Part shown: positions 62,165-64,000 of the stretch, in pieces
Numbering within the stretch: position 1 is the first letter of the stretch
Layout of the letters: each line of letters opens with the position of its first letter
Assembly: GCF_050896395.1 (NCBI RefSeq)
Contig: NZ_JBPBBA010000005.1
Coordinates: forward strand, 1 to 64,000
Length of the DNA: 64,000 nucleotides
Origin: Nioella aestuarii
GTDB lineage: Bacteria > Pseudomonadota > Alphaproteobacteria > Rhodobacterales > Rhodobacteraceae
Direction of reading: 5' to 3'
The notes under the pieces: model-generated
Databases searched by the model: none
Seen by the model: the letters and a program-made list of their open reading frames with translations, nothing else
Told to the model about the DNA's origin: nothing
Program-made: the position numbers and the translations under genes

Positions 62165-62739
62165 TCGGCAGAGTTGCGCGGGTTCAGTTCCTGCTGCCAG
62201 TCATCCAGCGCCTGGATGGGCCAGACAAGGCTGAGTGTTGATAGGGTCAGGCTGTCCCGTGCAACGAAAGTTGCGGTGAGTTCCAAAACCACGATCAGAA
62301 GGAGCGACCACAATGGGCGGATCGCACTGGCCAGAAAGAACCCACCCATCATGAAGACAAAATCGGCCATCGCATTCAATACGCTGTCACCAAGGTATCC
62401 CTGATTGATCGTGGTGGCGCGAAAGGCGTCGAGCACCCAATTGGTGTGCTCGATGATTTCCCAGCCAACGCCCGTGAAGATGGCAAAAGCATAGATCCAG
62501 TCAAAGCTGACCCGGCGCGCCAGAGCCCACCCTGCCAGACCGATCAGCATTCCATGAACGACGTGTGACAGGGTATACCAGTCAGCGACATGCTGAGAAT
62601 TGCCCGAGGAAAAGATCGACCCAACCCAAAGCTGCACATATCCGCATGTGCAAATGATTGGTTGGCCCCATACCCACAATGTCAGACCGATGGCGGGTAG
62701 TCCCAGACCGGTGGCCCAGTGCAACAGAGTTCGGGTCAT
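62158..62739 (-). CDS. DUF2585 (UPF0314) membrane protein
   Basis: 193 residues with about five helices. It opens WGQPIICTCGYVQLWVG, and has NSQHVADWYTLSHVVHGMLIG and GVGWEIIEHTNWVLDAFR, the conserved blocks of DUF2585. His, Cys and Glu residues in the membrane region suggest a metal or haem site, but the function is unknown. It is convergent with the bactofilin-like gene. Confidence 0.87.
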   Translation of the reverse strand: MTRTLLHWATGLGLPAIGLTLWVWGQPIICTCGYVQLWVGSIFSSGNSQHVADWYTLSHVVHGMLIGLAGWALARRVSFDWIYAFAIFTGVGWEIIEHTNWVLDAFRATTINQGYLGDSVLNAMADFVFMMGGFFLASAIRPLWSLLLIVVLELTATFVARDSLTLSTLSLVWPIQALDDWQQELNPRNSADQ

Positions 62740-62858
62740 TGCGTGTCCCCCTTTTTCAAGTCTAGCTCCTTAGGTAATTCCGGGAAAATGTTTTTTAGAA
62801 GCCGATGTGACCGACGGCAGGGCTTCCCTTTCGCGCCGCAATTGGGCAGGGAACATGC

Positions 62859-63995
62859 ATGATGCTGCCACCCCTGACCCTTTCCAACGCTGACGTTTTG
62901 CGCCCTGACGGCTTTTCCCCTGCACCGGTTTCAATCGCCGACGGCCTGATCAGCCAAGGGTCCGGTAAGGTGGTGGACCTGTCGGGCTATATGATCCTGC
63001 CCGGGATCATCGACCTGCATGGCGACGGGTTTGAACGCCATGTAGCGCCGCGCCGAGGGGCGGTGACTGATCCGGGCGAGGGGCTGGCGACGCTGGACGC
63101 GGAGCTTGCGGCGAACGGGATCACCACTGCCGTTCTGGCCCAGTTCTTCAGCTGGGAAGGTGGTATGCGCGGACCTGATTTTGCCGAGACGCTGGCGGGT
63201 GCGCTGACACATGCGCGGCCCCTGACCGATATGCGGATGCAATTGCGGCTGGAGATTAACCTGCTGTCCCAGTACCCCCGCGCGCTAGGCCTGATCCGGG
63301 GCGCTGATATCGGCTATGTGGTGTTCAATGATCACCTTCCCCATGCGGCGCTGGCTGCCGGGAAACGCCCGCCGCGTCTGACCGGCCAGGCCCTGAAAAG
63401 CGGCCGCAGCCCAGAGGCGCATCTGGCCTTGCTGCAGACGCTTCACGCATTGCGGGGCGAGGTTCCGGGTGCCCTCACGGAGCTTGCAAGGGGACTGCTT
63501 GCCGAAGGTGTGACCCTTGGAAGCCATGACGACACCACCCCGGAAACCCGCGCCAGATTCCGCGCCATGGGCGCGCGGATCGCGGAATTTCCCGAAACCG
63601 CCGAGACCGCGGCTGCGTCCCGTGCAGCAGGCGATGCGGTGATCATGGGGGCGCCCAACGTTGTACGAGGCGGGTCACACGACAAGAAAGTCGCGGCCGC
63701 AGAGATCGTTCGGGCCGGCCACTGCGACGCGCTGGTGTCGGACTATCATTACCCGACCCTCCGGCAGGCGGCCTTTGTGCTGGCCGCGAGGGGTGTGCTG
63801 CCGCTGGAGGAGGCTTGGGCACTGATCTCCAGCCGCCCGGCAGAGGTGATGGGCTGGACCGACCGGGGACGGCTGGACACGGGCCTGCGCGCTGACCTTG
63901 TTATCGTAGAGAAGACGACACGTCGGGTAGCGGCCACCCTCTGCGCAGGGCAGGTCAGTTGGATGGCGGGCTCCGTCGCCGCGCGGTTCCTCTAA
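62859..63995 (+). CDS. phnM: Alpha-D-ribose 1-methylphosphonate 5-triphosphate diphosphatase
   Basis: 378 residues; an amidohydrolase-fold enzyme of the C-P lyase pathway that removes pyrophosphate from ribosyl phosphonate triphosphates. Metal ligands are seen in GIIDLHGDGFERH, LGSHDDTTPE and VSDYHYPTLRQA. The N-terminus (LTLSNADVLRPDGF) is typical. Two ATG codons are adjacent (62859 and 62862). It is the last gene in the window; the rest of a phn cluster, if present, is to the right. Confidence 0.9.
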   Translation: MMLPPLTLSNADVLRPDGFSPAPVSIADGLISQGSGKVVDLSGYMILPGIIDLHGDGFERHVAPRRGAVTDPGEGLATLDAELAANGITTAVLAQFFSWEGGMRGPDFAETLAGALTHARPLTDMRMQLRLEINLLSQYPRALGLIRGADIGYVVFNDHLPHAALAAGKRPPRLTGQALKSGRSPEAHLALLQTLHALRGEVPGALTELARGLLAEGVTLGSHDDTTPETRARFRAMGARIAEFPETAETAAASRAAGDAVIMGAPNVVRGGSHDKKVAAAEIVRAGHCDALVSDYHYPTLRQAAFVLAARGVLPLEEAWALISSRPAEVMGWTDRGRLDTGLRADLVIVEKTTRRVAATLCAGQVSWMAGSVAARFL

Positions 63996-64000
63996 AGTGC

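Overview
The window looks like chromosomal DNA of a Rhodobacteraceae (Roseobacter-group) alphaproteobacterium. The evidence is the GC-rich coding sequence, an F1 ATP synthase operon (atpHAGDC) without F0 genes, the alphaproteobacterial run Suv3-like helicase / S4 protein / FdxA / CarD, several families typical of this group (DUF6455, DUF2125, DUF2585, IMPACT/YigZ, extensin-like), and dispersed palindromic intergenic elements. About 65 protein genes are supported. I see no rRNA, tRNA, CRISPR array, insertion sequence or prophage. Most of the window is ordinary housekeeping chromosome with small accessory modules.

Layout. 1-2140: an Flp-type pilin whose 77-bp upstream segment recurs at the left edge (a likely tandem pilin duplication), a secreted lytic transglycosylase and an LprI-like secreted protein. 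2194-4775: 3-oxoacid CoA-transferase (B and A subunits) and an HDAC-like deacetylase, all on the minus strand. 4855-8964: small proteins (DUF167, DksA-like zinc finger, two DUF6455), DgkA, an IMPACT-family protein, a double-CDGSH protein, a lysophospholipase-like hydrolase and an SCP2 protein. 9035-14025: TPR protein, Suv3-like helicase, S4 protein (apparently CTG-initiated), FdxA, CarD. 14165-16026: divergent cobS and cobT. 16079-21109: a Kef-type antiporter, an AsnC/Lrp regulator divergent from hppD, a membrane protein and a D-lyxose isomerase-like cupin. 21429-24444: hisC, tyrA and an extensin-like gene, translationally coupled.

25527-30575 holds a ChaC-like protein and then the most interesting module: a MotA/ExbB/TolQ-like membrane protein, a 937-residue MotB/OmpA-like partner with a very long coiled coil, and a coupled NTF2-like gene. 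30611-34721: clpA, gloB and an atypical methyltransferase. 35048-39885: atpHAGDC. 40034-46335: an H-type lectin, CDF transporter, prs, a thioredoxin-fold isomerase coupled to an alpha/beta hydrolase, and the coupled ribF-ycgN-ltaE run. 46514-54606: MaoC, a HAD phosphatase, MarR divergent from an EamA exporter with twin operators, a Tat-exported cyclic nucleotide phosphodiesterase, an unknown secreted protein, Mn-dependent pyrophosphatase and a ferric-reductase-like oxidoreductase. 54795-58798: a PAS-GAF-GGDEF protein, groESL with promoter and CIRCE, and a DUF1127 protein. 58947-63995: an HxlR regulator with a C-terminal extension, MarR coupled to a membrane-anchored isochorismatase-like protein, a bactofilin-like membrane protein, DUF2585 and phnM at the right edge.

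Family names come from recognising motifs and overall sequence by eye. No database search was run. Start codons were chosen from ribosome-binding sites, family lengths and gene overlaps.
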